DNA of 64,000 nucleotides from Micromussa lordhowensis. Taxonomy: Eukaryota > Cnidaria > Anthozoa > Scleractinia > Lobophylliidae. Location: contig OZ026605.1 of assembly GCA_964020085.1 (NCBI GenBank), positions 7,041,328 to 7,105,327 of the forward strand. Reading direction: 5' to 3'. Below the pieces are notes generated by a model. The model was not told the origin of the DNA, made no database searches, and saw only the letters and a list, made by a program, of their open reading frames with translations. Shown piece by piece: positions 36,966-49,618 of this stretch; within the stretch, counting starts at the first letter, position 1, and each line of letters begins with the position of its first letter. The translations under genes and the position numbers were made by a program.

Positions 36966-39900
36966 AACAACGCTACTATTTCTTGTTTTTTGGAAATATG
37001 TAAGCACAGGGAATCCATTGGTTATACGGACTCCTTGTTCCTTTTGACCGCACGAGAAAGCCGAAATAGTTCAAGGTCACTATTGCGTTGGATAAACCTC
37101 ATATTTGGATGAGCGTCATATTTATTCACATATACTCACATATACTCAAGTAAAATGTTTGCTAATATATATGTTCTACAAGTAGTTTTGGATTGCTTCC
37201 TGTTTTGTCAGAAATACTCGTTCGTGGTACTACTTGGACAATTCTTGCTTTAATTGTTAACACCATGCACAACTTGTTATACTGTGCTTTTGATTGTGCA
37301 CCACTAATATCTTTACTAGACTGTTCATTGATTTTGTTACTGGTCAGGATCCCCACTTTATACTTTTCTCTCGTTGCTTCGAGCTACATCTGAGCCTTTT
37401 CCACTGTTGTTTTTCTATTCGGCGTTGCTGCCAATAATTGCTGAAACCGGTGTGAGAAAAAACAAAATTTCCCGCAAATTCTATGAATCCTTTTCACGTA
37501 GTCTAAATGAAAGTTACAAGGAGTGTCACTATTCCCCCTGGAGAGCCCAACAGCTCGTCACTTCACAGGGAATCCACTTCATCACAGGCAATCCACTTCA
37601 TCACAGGCTACCCACTGCTATTTTTTATTACTGTTATTTTCATTAGTGGGTCATCTGAATAAAAATTTACAAATACAATGTACCTCGTCTTAATCGTGAA
37701 CCTAACCTCTACACCTTTTCTATAAAACTCTTTCTTTAGGCTTCCAAAGACAAAAATATGGATGAAGACGGTTCTTCGAAGGTAAAAGAAACCAGATTAA
37801 CGCGAAACATTCAAGAAGAGTACATCAAGCATTTCCCATATTGGCAGGCTAAATAATTTAAATGAGAATTTTTAATAGAACGCGATTACGATTATATTCA
37901 GAGTTTTTTTATCATAATACTAACAAGTAATATCTTACACAAAATAGATCTTTAAACCGTTCTAGCAATCCAAATCCCTTCGTGTTTCTGTCAGATTTCG
38001 ATTTTCGCCAGCTGTGATCGATTCCATGTGGCAATTGTTATTAATTCAAAAGCTTCGTGGAGGTTTAAAGTTTGATCTCTTCCGTTTTAAGCTTGGGGTG
38101 CCCATTGTTCATATCAGCAATCTGCGGCCACCCAGTTCTCTTTGAAGTTAAAATTGGACGCAACACACGACGAGAAGTCCATAAATGTACTGATATATTT
38201 TTTCATTCTTAAAATACAAAGGTCCATACATGCCCATCTAGCATTCTTCCTGAAAGGCCTTCATCGATGAGCATTTGTTTTATCAGCTTTTTTCCAGGAA
38301 CTTTTTCTCATGTCCTTAACGAGAGTATTCATATGTTTGTGTTTTCGTAATGTTTATAAATAGATTTATTCCTAATCCTTTAAAGTGTCAATTTATGAAC
38401 GAATTATGTATTCGCAAAAAAATGTATGTTTTGGAATGATGTTTTGCGCAAAATTCATTTGAAGCGGCATTTCACTGATTTGTAGATCATATCGTGGTTG
38501 TGGTATTGTGTGATCAGAATGATCTGAGATAGTCGGAGAAAATTCACAATTGTTTTGCTTGATGAGAACTGTAGTTGCACGCAACTCCGCACTGCTCTCA
38601 AATTATTCCCTTGTCTGAAAACCTTCCTTAGCGCAACTAGATCATTGCATAACATGAACTTCTCTACTGCTTTCGCCATTCATGCAAGAACGTATAACTT
38701 TAAGACATTCGCGGTTTTGGATGTGTCTTCGGTAATATCGTGATACTCTTGTAACTTCAATTCCTTTCAACTATCTAACCGACCAAGTTACATTGCAGTC
38801 TGATACTGTTCTAAAGTTTGTCCGAAGCTGTACCAAAAATGACATACTTGGTAGAGAAACCGTGGCATTAGGAGTCGCTTGTTCCCTTCTGGCGCTCGAG
38901 TTACATGTAAGCAATCATAGTTTTGTTACTGCCGCGTTTCATCGACCATGTATTAACAATAATCGTTTCAGTTAAGCAGTCATACATTTTTTAAAGTTAC
39001 AGTTTGTTGATTGTAATTCTTTTTGGCGTTGAGAGCTAAAATTCAGTTTTATGAGGCCTTGATGTGCTCTGTTTCCTTGAACGTTTCTATGGCCCAGCAC
39101 ATACTGTACCCGTTCATCATCTCAGGTGAAGTCCAGCTTACTAGAAGTTTAAAATTCCTGTGATAAGATATCCCCTTAAAATAGCTTGGACTAAAGAAAG
39201 TATCCGATAATCAAAGATTTCTAACCCGTTCATGATGAGGTCAGTCGCACTGTTTCTAACTCTGTCTCATACAAAGAACCTCTAGCTCTGTAGTAGACAA
39301 AGAATTCAAAAGAAACCTCTTGCAGCGTGAAGGCGTGTTTCTGATAGACGCAAAGAAAAAAATCCAAATTTTGCGGCCAAAGATTTGACCCAATCAGTGG
39401 TGCTGTCAACGGGAAATTGCAGACCGTAAAATATTGAAGATCTTCGTACGATGTTTTTTGCCCACATCTAGGTTGATGGTGGCAGGTACCGCGGAGTATT
39501 GAGACACACTCTGCTCAGTCGCCATATGAGGCAAAATTCAACATGTGTTGAACCGAATTGGGAAGTATTCCCTCCCACAGAAACTAAAGGGAAAATAAAA
39601 GGGTTGATTTGTTAGACGCTCCGCTAGTTGCCGGTAGCTCTCGACCCAAGAGCTTTTCCGGCGAGGGTTGTGAAAATAGTGAATGTTGGAGCTGGAGGGA
39701 TTTTATTTACGATTCTTGTTTGAGGGCATGAGTGTTTAAGGTAAGGATGGGGTTAAAACCTTTTTAAGGAAAAAGCTTTATTGGGTTTTAATTTTCAAAG
39801 ATGAGGAAGTGATTTTTATCCTTGTTTGCTGGGGCGTAGGTTTTTTTCACGGAAATAATGTTCTATTTGATGCAGCTAAACAATTAAATGGCCGCTTGCC

Positions 39901-41187
39901 CAAATGAGAGAATTTGTTTACTGGCCTAAAGAAATCTATAAAGGGACAAGGCATATTATAGATTACATATCATGGCATTCAGAACTAAAAAGTAAATATG
40001 TTTATTGAAAGAATGAGTACAGACAGATTTTGCATATTCATCTTTAGAAGCTATAGTGCAATTTAACAAGAAAACATGAAGAAATTTATCGTTTTCAAGG
40101 GCGTGAATTTAGCAGGTGTTCCATGAATCGGTGCATGAGAAAAGTGCAGGGCGAGGCCACAGCGCCAGCCAAATCTGTGTCGTTGTCTCATCATGTTTTT
40201 CTTGGTATTGAAGTCATTTGAAATTATTTGCTGTTCTCTTAAGCAGATATCTATCACTTTTACTGGCTTGTTTCTTTGAACTCAAAACACGTGGTAGCCA
40301 GCTTGGAACGATTGAATGCTTCTCGCTGCAGGATAGTTTTTGAAGTTCTTTTCAAGAATTGTAAAGTTGAAATGAAACGAAATCAGTAGGGGACACTTCT
40401 TTGCACACCTTATGCTAGCCATAAAATTCTCTTTAGGGAATAGTGCGCCATTGAATACACGCGTCCCTGTATGATGATAGCAAAACATTTTTATTAAAGT
40501 TACTGACAAGATGGATGTAATCATTGTTAAACAGTGCTAATTGTTTACTGCAAACTTTGTTGTGTCGCTTGCCGTGAAAATCCCCGCCTAATTCTTCTTG
40601 GGCTTTTCTCGAAATATATTGCCATAGCAAAACACCCAACTTTTATAAAAAAAATATTTATTGAAATCGGATGTGCGTGATGGATAAAGAAACAAAATTA
40701 TTTTCTGTACCTGTCCTTTCTTTGAAATAATGCAGCGCCGATTCTTTGTGAGTGAGTGTGGCACTGGGGATTTCTTTGTTCAAGAAGCAAAGCATTACAA
40801 CCAGAAAGTTTTATTTCAGGCATGTCTAGTGCAGTTAAAGCCATAAAAATCGTAATTTCATCTGTTATAGATTGATTTTATTTTGAAGTTTATAAACTAA
40901 AGCTGAAACAATTCATTGCCCAGAGCTCGAGAAAAAGATTTGCGTGGAGAATGAATTAAAAATATGGAAATATATTATTAGATCTAGCCGGTGGCAGATC
41001 GGGGATTTGTGTAGGGAGATACACTCATGTTAATGACCATGTTAAAGCGCAAGTAAGAAGGTATTGATATCTAATATGACAGCAGTTCATCAAGATGCAG
41101 TTTCTATAAACACAAAATAAAATAAAACTCCAAAAGCTGAAGAACATAACGAGGATAGACTATCTGTTAACTTCACTTCACTTCACT
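36966..41187. other. Gene desert between the Zic paralogues, no gene seen
   Basis: Only short open frames without domains. A small direct repeat, CCACTTCATCACAGGC, is duplicated at 37571-37610. Nothing else was recognised. Confidence 0.45.
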
Positions 41188-41715
41188 GATGAGTCTAGTG
41201 GTTAATTTTGAATGTTATTGAGCTCTTTTTACTGTGCCGAGAATAACTGAAGAAAAGAAAAAAACCGAAGGTTTGACGTACATTTAACGTACTGTAATCA
41301 GTTTGATGTGGCTCAAAACCCTTAAAGACAAATAGGCCTTTATCAGAAATTCTCTTCAATCTGTGACTGACGAGTCTAGTTGTTTTGAATGTTATTGAAC
41401 CCCTTCGCTGAGTCGAATTTTTTTTTAGAGTAACTGAAGAAAAGAAAAGAACCGAACGTTTGACGTACATCTATAACGTAGTGGAATCAGTTTGATGTGG
41501 CTCAAAACCTTTAAAGACAAGTAAGCCTTTATCAGGAATTCTCGTCGTTCTGCCCTTGATGAGTCTAGTTGTTTTAAATGTTATTCAACTCCTTCGCTGA
41601 TTCGAGATTTTTTAGAGTAACTAAAGAAAATAAAAGAACCGGAACGTTTGACTAAGATTCAACGTACTGGAATTCGATGTGGCTTAAACCCTTCAAAGAC
41701 AAGTAGGGTTCTCTG
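41188..41715. repeat. Three-copy tandem repeat, ~180-190-bp period
   Basis: GATGAGTCTAGTNGTT starts units at 41188, 41368 and 41558. Each unit continues through AATGTTATTGA, AACTGAAGAAAAGAAAA (variants), CCGAACGTTTGACGTACAT and TTTGATGTGGCTCAAAACC, and then AAAGACAAGTAGGC. The units differ by scattered substitutions and small indels, so the duplications are not recent. No coding content. Confidence 0.85.
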
Positions 41716-42678
41716 TTCGATTTCTCACCATTATTATACCATGTAGTACTATCTCTTTTAAGAGAATAATTACCCAGCTTCTTGAGGATTTCTCGACAGA
41801 AATAGAGGTCCAATATTTTAAAGTTTTCTGCTGGGAAGCCCTTGAAAAGGAAAGAACATCGATATTCAGTTATTGCACTTTATTTTCTATTCCATGTTCT
41901 TTGTGTGATGTTTTTAAAGTTTTTCAGCAGAGTAGCACAGTAACCTCTCTTTCCAGCTGTAGAACAGGTCTTCTCTACTTAGACCATTGCCAATGGGACC
42001 TTCTTGACAATTCAAGAGCATACGTTATTCGTTATGTCGTGTCCTGTGCATCGAAGTTTCAAGTAACACTTCTACGGAAGAAAGGAAAAACATAAATCAA
42101 ATTTTGTTTGTTTGAAATTCATTTTAAACTTACGGCTATATCAACCACGGCTATATAACTTTCATTCACATCAAAGACAGCCTTTATCAGCCTTTATTTT
42201 AATCTTGAAATCTGCCTGAGCCAGGGAGCTTTCATTTCGTGTTAATGTTATAATAGTGCCCTTTGAAATGTGAATTTCTTTATGTCGGAAGTATTGAAAA
42301 GGGTATTCATAACTATGCCACCAGTGCAACTTGCTACATTTAAATCACAGCGTTATTATAAATGATGATTGAACTCTTTCCTACTTACAAAATCACCAAC
42401 AAAATTTAGATGCACTATAAAAGTAAAGTAAGTTAAGTAAATTGATTAAGCAGCGTGAAAAAGGGGAGAATTTAGTCCCCTGCTAGAATCCTCAGTATAG
42501 GTATTCAAGAAGAATGTCTCACAAACATAACAGTTTGTTCGATCTCGAACCAGGTCTTGTCGAAGTTGCAAAAAAACGAATGTAGTTTAAATGACATTTG
42601 CGAGGAAGTAGATTTATTTTGATGCATTCGCCATGTGCACAATAGTATTTTCTACAAACGAATAAAGTAAAGAGGGCA

Positions 42679-42690
<12 letters not shown>
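41716..42690. other. Intergenic, no gene seen
   Basis: About 1 kb of AT-rich sequence with short open frames only. Confidence 0.45.
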
Positions 42691-42699
<9 letters not shown>

Positions 42700-42715
<16 letters not shown>

Positions 42716-42850
42716 TATTACAAGATAATTTGGTTTTATCAACTGGGTTGATAATGTGAATTGTCCACCGTAAAGAGATTCGGAAGCTGACGTTTCGAGC
42801 GTTAGCCCTTCGTCGGAGCGATCTGTATTTTCTACAGATCACTTTGATCT
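42700..42850. repeat. Probable dispersed transposon-derived repeat
   Basis: Contains GCTGACGTTTCGAGCGTTAG followed by CCCTTCGTCGGAGCGATC, preceded by AACTGGGTTGATAATGTGAATTG-type sequence. I recall this wording as a very frequent repeat in anthozoan genomes. Only one copy lies in this window, so the call rests on recall rather than internal evidence. Confidence 0.5.
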
Positions 42851-43566
42851 GATTCCTGTAAATAATTTTTGAAGCATATTTGCTCAAAGTTTGGACTTAA
42901 AATCGTACTATTCAAGTTACACGATTTTTAGTTCTGTACCCTTCTACCATATAACAATTTGAGCTAAGAAGGAAAGTCGTATCTATATGCTGCAAAATAC
43001 TAAACAACCCTTTAAGTTTCTCTTTATGAAAAAGGAACTAATGCTGGTTGTTTGGGTTTGTATCAAAGAAAAACACATCAAGGTTGTGTCACAGTGTTTG
43101 TCTTATTTAGGGGCTGGTGTTTCTCGACATCGTCTGTCTAGAACACCACGGGAAATAACAACACGAAATAAAGCAACCAACCGTTTCGTTGCAGTTTACG
43201 GAAAACTTATTCGAAATAAGTGATTTTGTGGTATGTTTCCAAGCATATGGGTCCAATGACCTCTAAAGGGCAATTCAGTTTACTGTTTCTTAATGTTTTT
43301 CATGTTTCTTTTGTTATGGAGGGCACGAAACGAAACTGCCTGCCAGAATTGTGGATTACGTAACTGGCTAAACTCACAATGTATTGCTTTAAGTTGGCAA
43401 AATAGGCTCTGCTTCTCTCCTCTGTGTTCTTTTTTTTACGTTTATTCTCAATTTATTTGTAACAAAAGGGTAAATTTCAGAAAAGTCTGCGTCGGAAGAT
43501 TTAGACAGTCTCACTTTTCCCCATGGTCGAGAATTTGCTTGTCTTTGGTGAGAAGCCTAAACACAA

Positions 43567-43893
43567 TGGGTGCTTACCATTTGTCAGAGTAAACCGGTTG
43601 GGATGACCATTGAATAATGGTAAGGGTTTTTCCAAAACCAGCAAACCAACCGAACGAGATGGTGCTTACCATTTGCAATTTGATTTCTCGTAATTGTTTT
43701 CGGCTGACGAAAGACTGGAAACTGGAAAATTTGGCAAATGGTAAGGAAATTTCCGCCGTTCCGTTCCGAACGGGAAAAGAGGACTACCTCTGGAGGTAGT
43801 CTACAATTTCCGAACGGATTTTCCGGAAAATTACTGTTCCATTTGACTTACAACCGAAATTTCCGGATTTTGTGGCTAAATGGTAAGCACCCA
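43567..43893. mobile_element. Non-autonomous TIR element (GGGTGCTTACCATTT termini)
   Basis: GGGTGCTTACCATTT (43568-43582) and AAATGGTAAGCACCC (43878-43892) are exact 15-bp terminal inverted repeats around 327 bp of non-coding DNA. The interior has another GGTGCTTACCATTTG at about 43660 and a central hairpin (ACTACCTC / GAGGTAGT, 43779-43799) set between paired GGAAATTTCCG-like words. No target-site duplication is clear. The superfamily was not assigned. Confidence 0.75.
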
Positions 43894-46800
43894 ATATGTC
43901 CTATTTTTCCACCTTTCGTTTCAAGTAGTCAGCGACAGAAAGGCTTTCTCATTCAGTTTGAATTTGTCTGTGCTCGCTGATATACTTAAAAATTAATTCG
44001 CTAACCGTTCTTTGTACGAGTGAAGAGATAGGTGGTACTGATGTTTTTCTCTCAGAACCTAATTTATTTTGTTGTGGCAGCCGCTTTGTTGGGGCGATGC
44101 CGTCTTGAGTTTGTATTTATTTCACTAATAGCAGGGATTTCAGCAACTTTTCGATGAATCATGTTATCATATTGGGCGCTGTCGCATTCATTTTAGACAT
44201 AGTAGATCACTTGGAGATCGTCCCTTGATTTCTTCTGCTTTACATTATACTTAGCATTAATCACTCCTAAATAACCAAATCAGATTTTTTTCTTTCAGAA
44301 TTCTTCAAATAAAAATTAAAACGCCTACAAGTTCTGAGCGTTAAACGTTCAGTGTCCTCTTTCGCGCTAAAAAAGTCTAAAAAAGGATGAAATCTTCAGC
44401 ACTTATTTAGAATATATAGAGGCTAGCATTTGTGTATTTTATTTTTAAATATAACTTTGGCTTTTATATGTACATGTAGATGTTTTTGTTCTTCGTATCA
44501 TTCCTTGAAGACCAGCCTAAAGTCTTACATTGGCTTGAAAACAGTCAAACCTATGGACCAGACAGGTTATTTTCAAAGAAATGTAACATGGGAAGAAATG
44601 ATTTTTCTGGAATTGCATCATTCAGTGGACAAAATAAGTAAAACCCAATTTTGATACAATCGAGAACCGGAAGCTACGACAAATTATAAAAATGACCTTT
44701 ACAGATAACAACCGTTTAAACTTAAACCATAAGGCAATTTTTAAATCCAAAAGCTGTTCGAAATCGTCACAAACATACAAGAAGACGTCTGACTGGCGCT
44801 TTTTTCATGCAGAGAGAACAAATAGTGTAACCTGTTGGTATCTACACCGGCTTCAAAGGAAAACGGTCGGGGCGCGATGTTTGTCACGAAAGGGCATCAA
44901 GAGACACAACAGAATCAGAAGCCTTTTTCTAAGATTACTCTGCTTTTTGATATTCAGTTCGTGCCTCCGGCAACAGAATAATGATATTTCGTAATTGCGT
45001 GTCTATAAGAAGGGAATGTTAAGGTTTAACCATTCCGTGATCGAAGGACAAAAGGTTTACTGTATTTCAGAGAAACCGGTTCAAAGCACCACGGGGCGTA
45101 ACTCATGAAAAGGAAACAATTTCCGAGAGAAGTTATAGCCTGCTTCAAATTAGCAAGATTTTGTACCTGTGTACAAGCCAGTTAAGCGAACACATGAAAT
45201 AAAACCTGCTCTCTAGGAATGTGGCATTCGGAAGAAATATTTCACGCTATAATATCTCATATTTAAATTTTGAAATGAAAATGGCGTCCAGAGATTTATT
45301 TCAATCAACAAAATTGTCATTTTCACCTGAAAATCGGTACACAGTTAGGCTGAGTTTGTTTTTTCATACGCAGTTACAATTGTTTCATTTTGTTCATAAT
45401 AACACATTTTTGACACTGTCCACTTCGAATCTTGCTTTTAGGCTAAGATTTACTCGCTCCCTGATTCTGCTCAAATGCTCCTCTGTAACAGAAATAGGAC
45501 GAAGCTTTCTAGCATGAAGATACGACTGGGAGAGCTTCAGGAAAAATAAAACCTCTTCAAGGTACTGATGAATTTGCTAATGTTTAGTTTACTGACTTGC
45601 CCTTCAATTACCTGCAAAACAGACAACTGGCAAGAGAGAAAAATTGATTGGACAAACAACATGAAACCAAGCAAGATTTTTTCGCATCGAGCTTGGCATA
45701 AACTAAAACCAGGTTCTTCTTTTATATTCTGCAAAGTGGCAATGCTGCAGCAAAGTGTCAGCATCCATTGCACGAAATACTTATTTCAACGCCTGTGTGT
45801 GGCAGAACACGGTGGTGGTAACATAATTAGCACCATGTTTTACAAAGGATTCCTTTACAGCAAGTTTGAAATATATCAGAGCTTCCGGCAATCTTTCAGC
45901 AAAGTTGGAACTTTTTCAAACTAGCTGGTAACGATATCCAAACCACAACTCGTGACCTGCTCGAGGGTAAACTTTACTACCTACAGCTAATTTGCCATGG
46001 AAGAGTTTTAGATGTCTACAGGTTGAGTTATTTTGGCTATACAAGTTTAGGCTTACTTTTTGTATCTAAGAGTACTGCTCGTCTGATTGATTTTAATGTT
46101 AACATTGCACTGGCCTAAGCTGTAGACAAAAAATGGTTCAAGAAAGAACGTTTTTCTCTTTGCTTGAGAGTGGAGATGGTGTGTGTAAAAATAGAACGTG
46201 TGTCCCATTGGGATGAATGTTGGACTGACATCTTTCTTCCTAATGTCAAAGGCAAACAGTTTATATTGAAAGCCCATTTTACAGTTTGTGGTTTGGTGAG
46301 GGCTTTTTCCGGTTTCCTGTTCTAGTAAGGGTTGCTAGTGTTTCAAATAATCATATGGAACATGCAAACTGCTTGAGTGATCAACAATGTACTCTTATCA
46401 AAGTAATTCAAAAATTGGAATTCTTTGCCAAGCTTTTGTTTACTTGGTAATGGTAAAACCTGTAATTATGTATCTCAAATCATCATAAATTTGTATCTGG
46501 AACTTTCTAACCAGTTTTGTTCTGATATGATTTGAAAAATCCTTAGGGCTAAATTTGTCATAATTCTTAAGTGGGTGATGGTTTCAAGAAAGAAATGGCC
46601 ACGTGCTATTGATGCTCCAAAACTGTCGATGAGTTATCATATTTCCTCGCTTTTTCTTATTAGATTGACTACAGACTATCTATCTTTTAGTCACTGACTA
46701 TTGAAAGACGAGGAATGTTTCAGTGGCAGGTAACCGGCAGGAGAGCAATTTCAAGATTGGTGACTCGACTATCAAATACATCAAATGTCCATATTTATGC

Positions 46801-49618
46801 CAGCTGAATTGACTCTAGTTCTGCTTTGAGTTTGTAATGCTTGCAACCGGTAATACGACTCTAAGGGAGCTCTTCCGGTGTGCCATGAAACTGTACACAC
46901 TGGAAGACGTAAAATTCTAGTCTTTTCACAATCCCCTTCCATATTGAAACCAGATGATGATTATAAGAGGTGCCTGACAACGCAAAACCACCAGCAGGAC
47001 CACAATACAGACTGATAAATCAATGTCTGACAAAAGAAGTCAAAAGAAACTATATTTCTGTACAACTAAAACTAAATACAGCCATCAGCCGACGTTTTTA
47101 AATCTGTTTCTACCTTTTCTTAGTACAGAAACCACATATATTAAAGTGTTGTCACGGTCGATCTGTTAACTTGCAAACTATATATCGTATAGATGAATCC
47201 GCCGAACTGATTTCAAATAACTGATGTATTCAAGCATGTCAAGTTTTAATCTGCTGTTCCAATAACGAAACTTTACCTTCATTTTCCAGTGGTTATCATT
47301 AAATTGGTGCCACCTCTTGCAAGTAAACCCATCTCTCGTTTGTTTTCTATTTCCTGAGTCGTACACAAGACCAAATCGTGTGTTGAACGACTTAAGCGCA
47401 CAGAAGCAATCGTGTATCGTGACCGACAATAGATTTCTGCCGCTGAAGGGACACGACGTAAGTCATAACCAATGCGGCTCTTTTTTAAAGACTATAGTTT
47501 TTCTACGGATTCTAACTGGGGTCCCAAAAGTTTGCTTCAGTCGGAAGCAAACCAGCACTGCATTTAGTCTTATAAAGCCCAACTCCCAGCGTGACGTGGT
47601 ATACGGCCTACAGCGCCGAACCACATCACGCCTGGTGTAGTAGCCCTGTTTGCATCACAAGACGTTTTACTGCTTTCTGAGCCCCTGACACTTTATTTTG
47701 TTACCATTTTCTCTTCTTTATTGAAACAGTCTTTGAATTCGAGGAATGTGGCTAGTAGAGGTTTTTCGCTTTGATCAACGACCCTTACAAGCCGGTAGTA
47801 CGGTTCACTGGCGTTTCATAAGTGCGCCAAGCGGTATAACCGCTCAATAAAATACTGAACTATTTTAAGCCCTTCTTCAAAAAGCCTATTGTTTCTCTGA
47901 GTTTTGTCTTCGTTGAAAAAGAAAGTGTAAAACCGATTTGTAGAGAGATATGGCCCTTGTTATGTTGCAGTGTTGCGGTCCTTGTCCGGAGCCGCGCTCG
48001 ACCGAGCTACATGAAATTTCCGAATTCATTGGTTACCTTTTCGAAACGGCCTTTGGGCAAGAATCATGGAGATTAAAAACACTATAATAAGGAAAATCCT
48101 TTGTAGATGCCGGCTTTTGAACTGATACAAACATCCCAGCCAGAGGCCATGAGCTGCAGCCACAGAGGTAATTGGCTAAAAGAAACGGAGCTGTTTTGTT
48201 AGTTTTATTTTGATGTCTTCGAGAACTAAACAAATAGCCTAATCACGGCCATTTCAATCTCAATTTTTGACAGGATGGAAGTACTTGGCATCTTAAGAGT
48301 GGCGGAGATTAATTAATTATATATGCCGATTGACACAGGACGAAAGATACTGCCCTTCATGGTTCGCAAATAGCAGCTTAGGTTTTGCTTTTCTGAATGG
48401 TTAAAAGCAGTGTGATAATGTTCTACTCCCGAGATGACCCACCAAGATGATGATTTGGGTCAAAATGTGACTGTTGCTACCCGTGTGTCTTCTTCTTTTA
48501 CAGCACCTAACAACGATTGCCTTCGCCTAATCAACGTTCTTCCAAGAATTTAATTACAAATATAAATAGAACGCACAACTTTCGTGTTTGTTAGTGTATA
48601 ATGTGCTACTTGAATTCTGAGACACACAGTTCGTTGTTTGGGTAACCGTGGAGTTTTATATGGCGTACCCTAGAAATGGCTGCTTAGCTTTCTTGAAAAT
48701 GGGATGTACTCGGAAAATTCAGGAAATATTTTAATTAAAAAAACCTTGTTTAGACAACTTTACTGTTGAGAAACGGTCAGTGACTTGCAAGAAACAGTGA
48801 ATGCTTTATTTAGATCTTCTCAGTATAAAAAGATGGCATTTTGATTTTAAACTGCCAGCATGTTTATAACAGCAATCGTTGCATAGACGGACAAACTTTG
48901 TGAACAAGAAAACCTGAAGTAAACACATTGACTAATTTGACACTTATAACAGATTCCTCCCCTTTCACTGTTTTCTCTTTAATATCCCAGATGATGTCAA
49001 ATTCTAAATATGTTATTTACAGTGCCGATTTAGAACAGGAAATATTCTCACATAAATAAGAAAATACTGTAAGTTTGAACTCGTTCTATTTTACGTGATG
49101 GATAGATCCGACCCTTTTTTGTCCTTGCGAGAGAAATCGGATTCTAATTTTCTCATGGTTGCCATTTCCGCATAAGATCAATTGTCTTTAACTTTCATAT
49201 TGTCAATTCTAAGCCCGACAACAGTTTTTACCCAAATGCAATGTGGATTTTTGGAGCATTATCGACTGAAAATATCAGTTGGCCGACTTGACGTGTGCGT
49301 AGGTCTCTTGTATGACACTTAACCGAATGCTGACCGACTAAAATCGTACATAAACATCACAATTATGCCAGATGCGAATACAAAATCCTTCAAATTCAGT
49401 GTGAAAGATTTCAGCCATAGTTCCAGCATTCGTAAGTTTAGAGGCTATTGGCCTAAAATTCAATTTCGTGTCGCCGATTTTTCACAGCGACTGGTCAACA
49501 CATTGTTTGCTGGATATATGTGACGACAACCACTTGCACTTGTTTGAAACGGCTAGTTAAATAGTTCTGTCTGGTCTCCATGTTAAAAGACCGGAGTATT
49601 TATTTCCTCCGTTGGATG
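43894..49618. other. Gene desert between the Zic paralogues (right part), includes 3' flank of Zic copy 2
   Basis: About 5.7 kb without recognisable genes. The end nearest 49618 should hold the 3' UTR of the minus-strand Zic gene. Candidate AATAAA signals (minus strand) are at 49604-49599 and near 48808-48803. Open frames up to ~118 aa show no domain. Confidence 0.45.
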
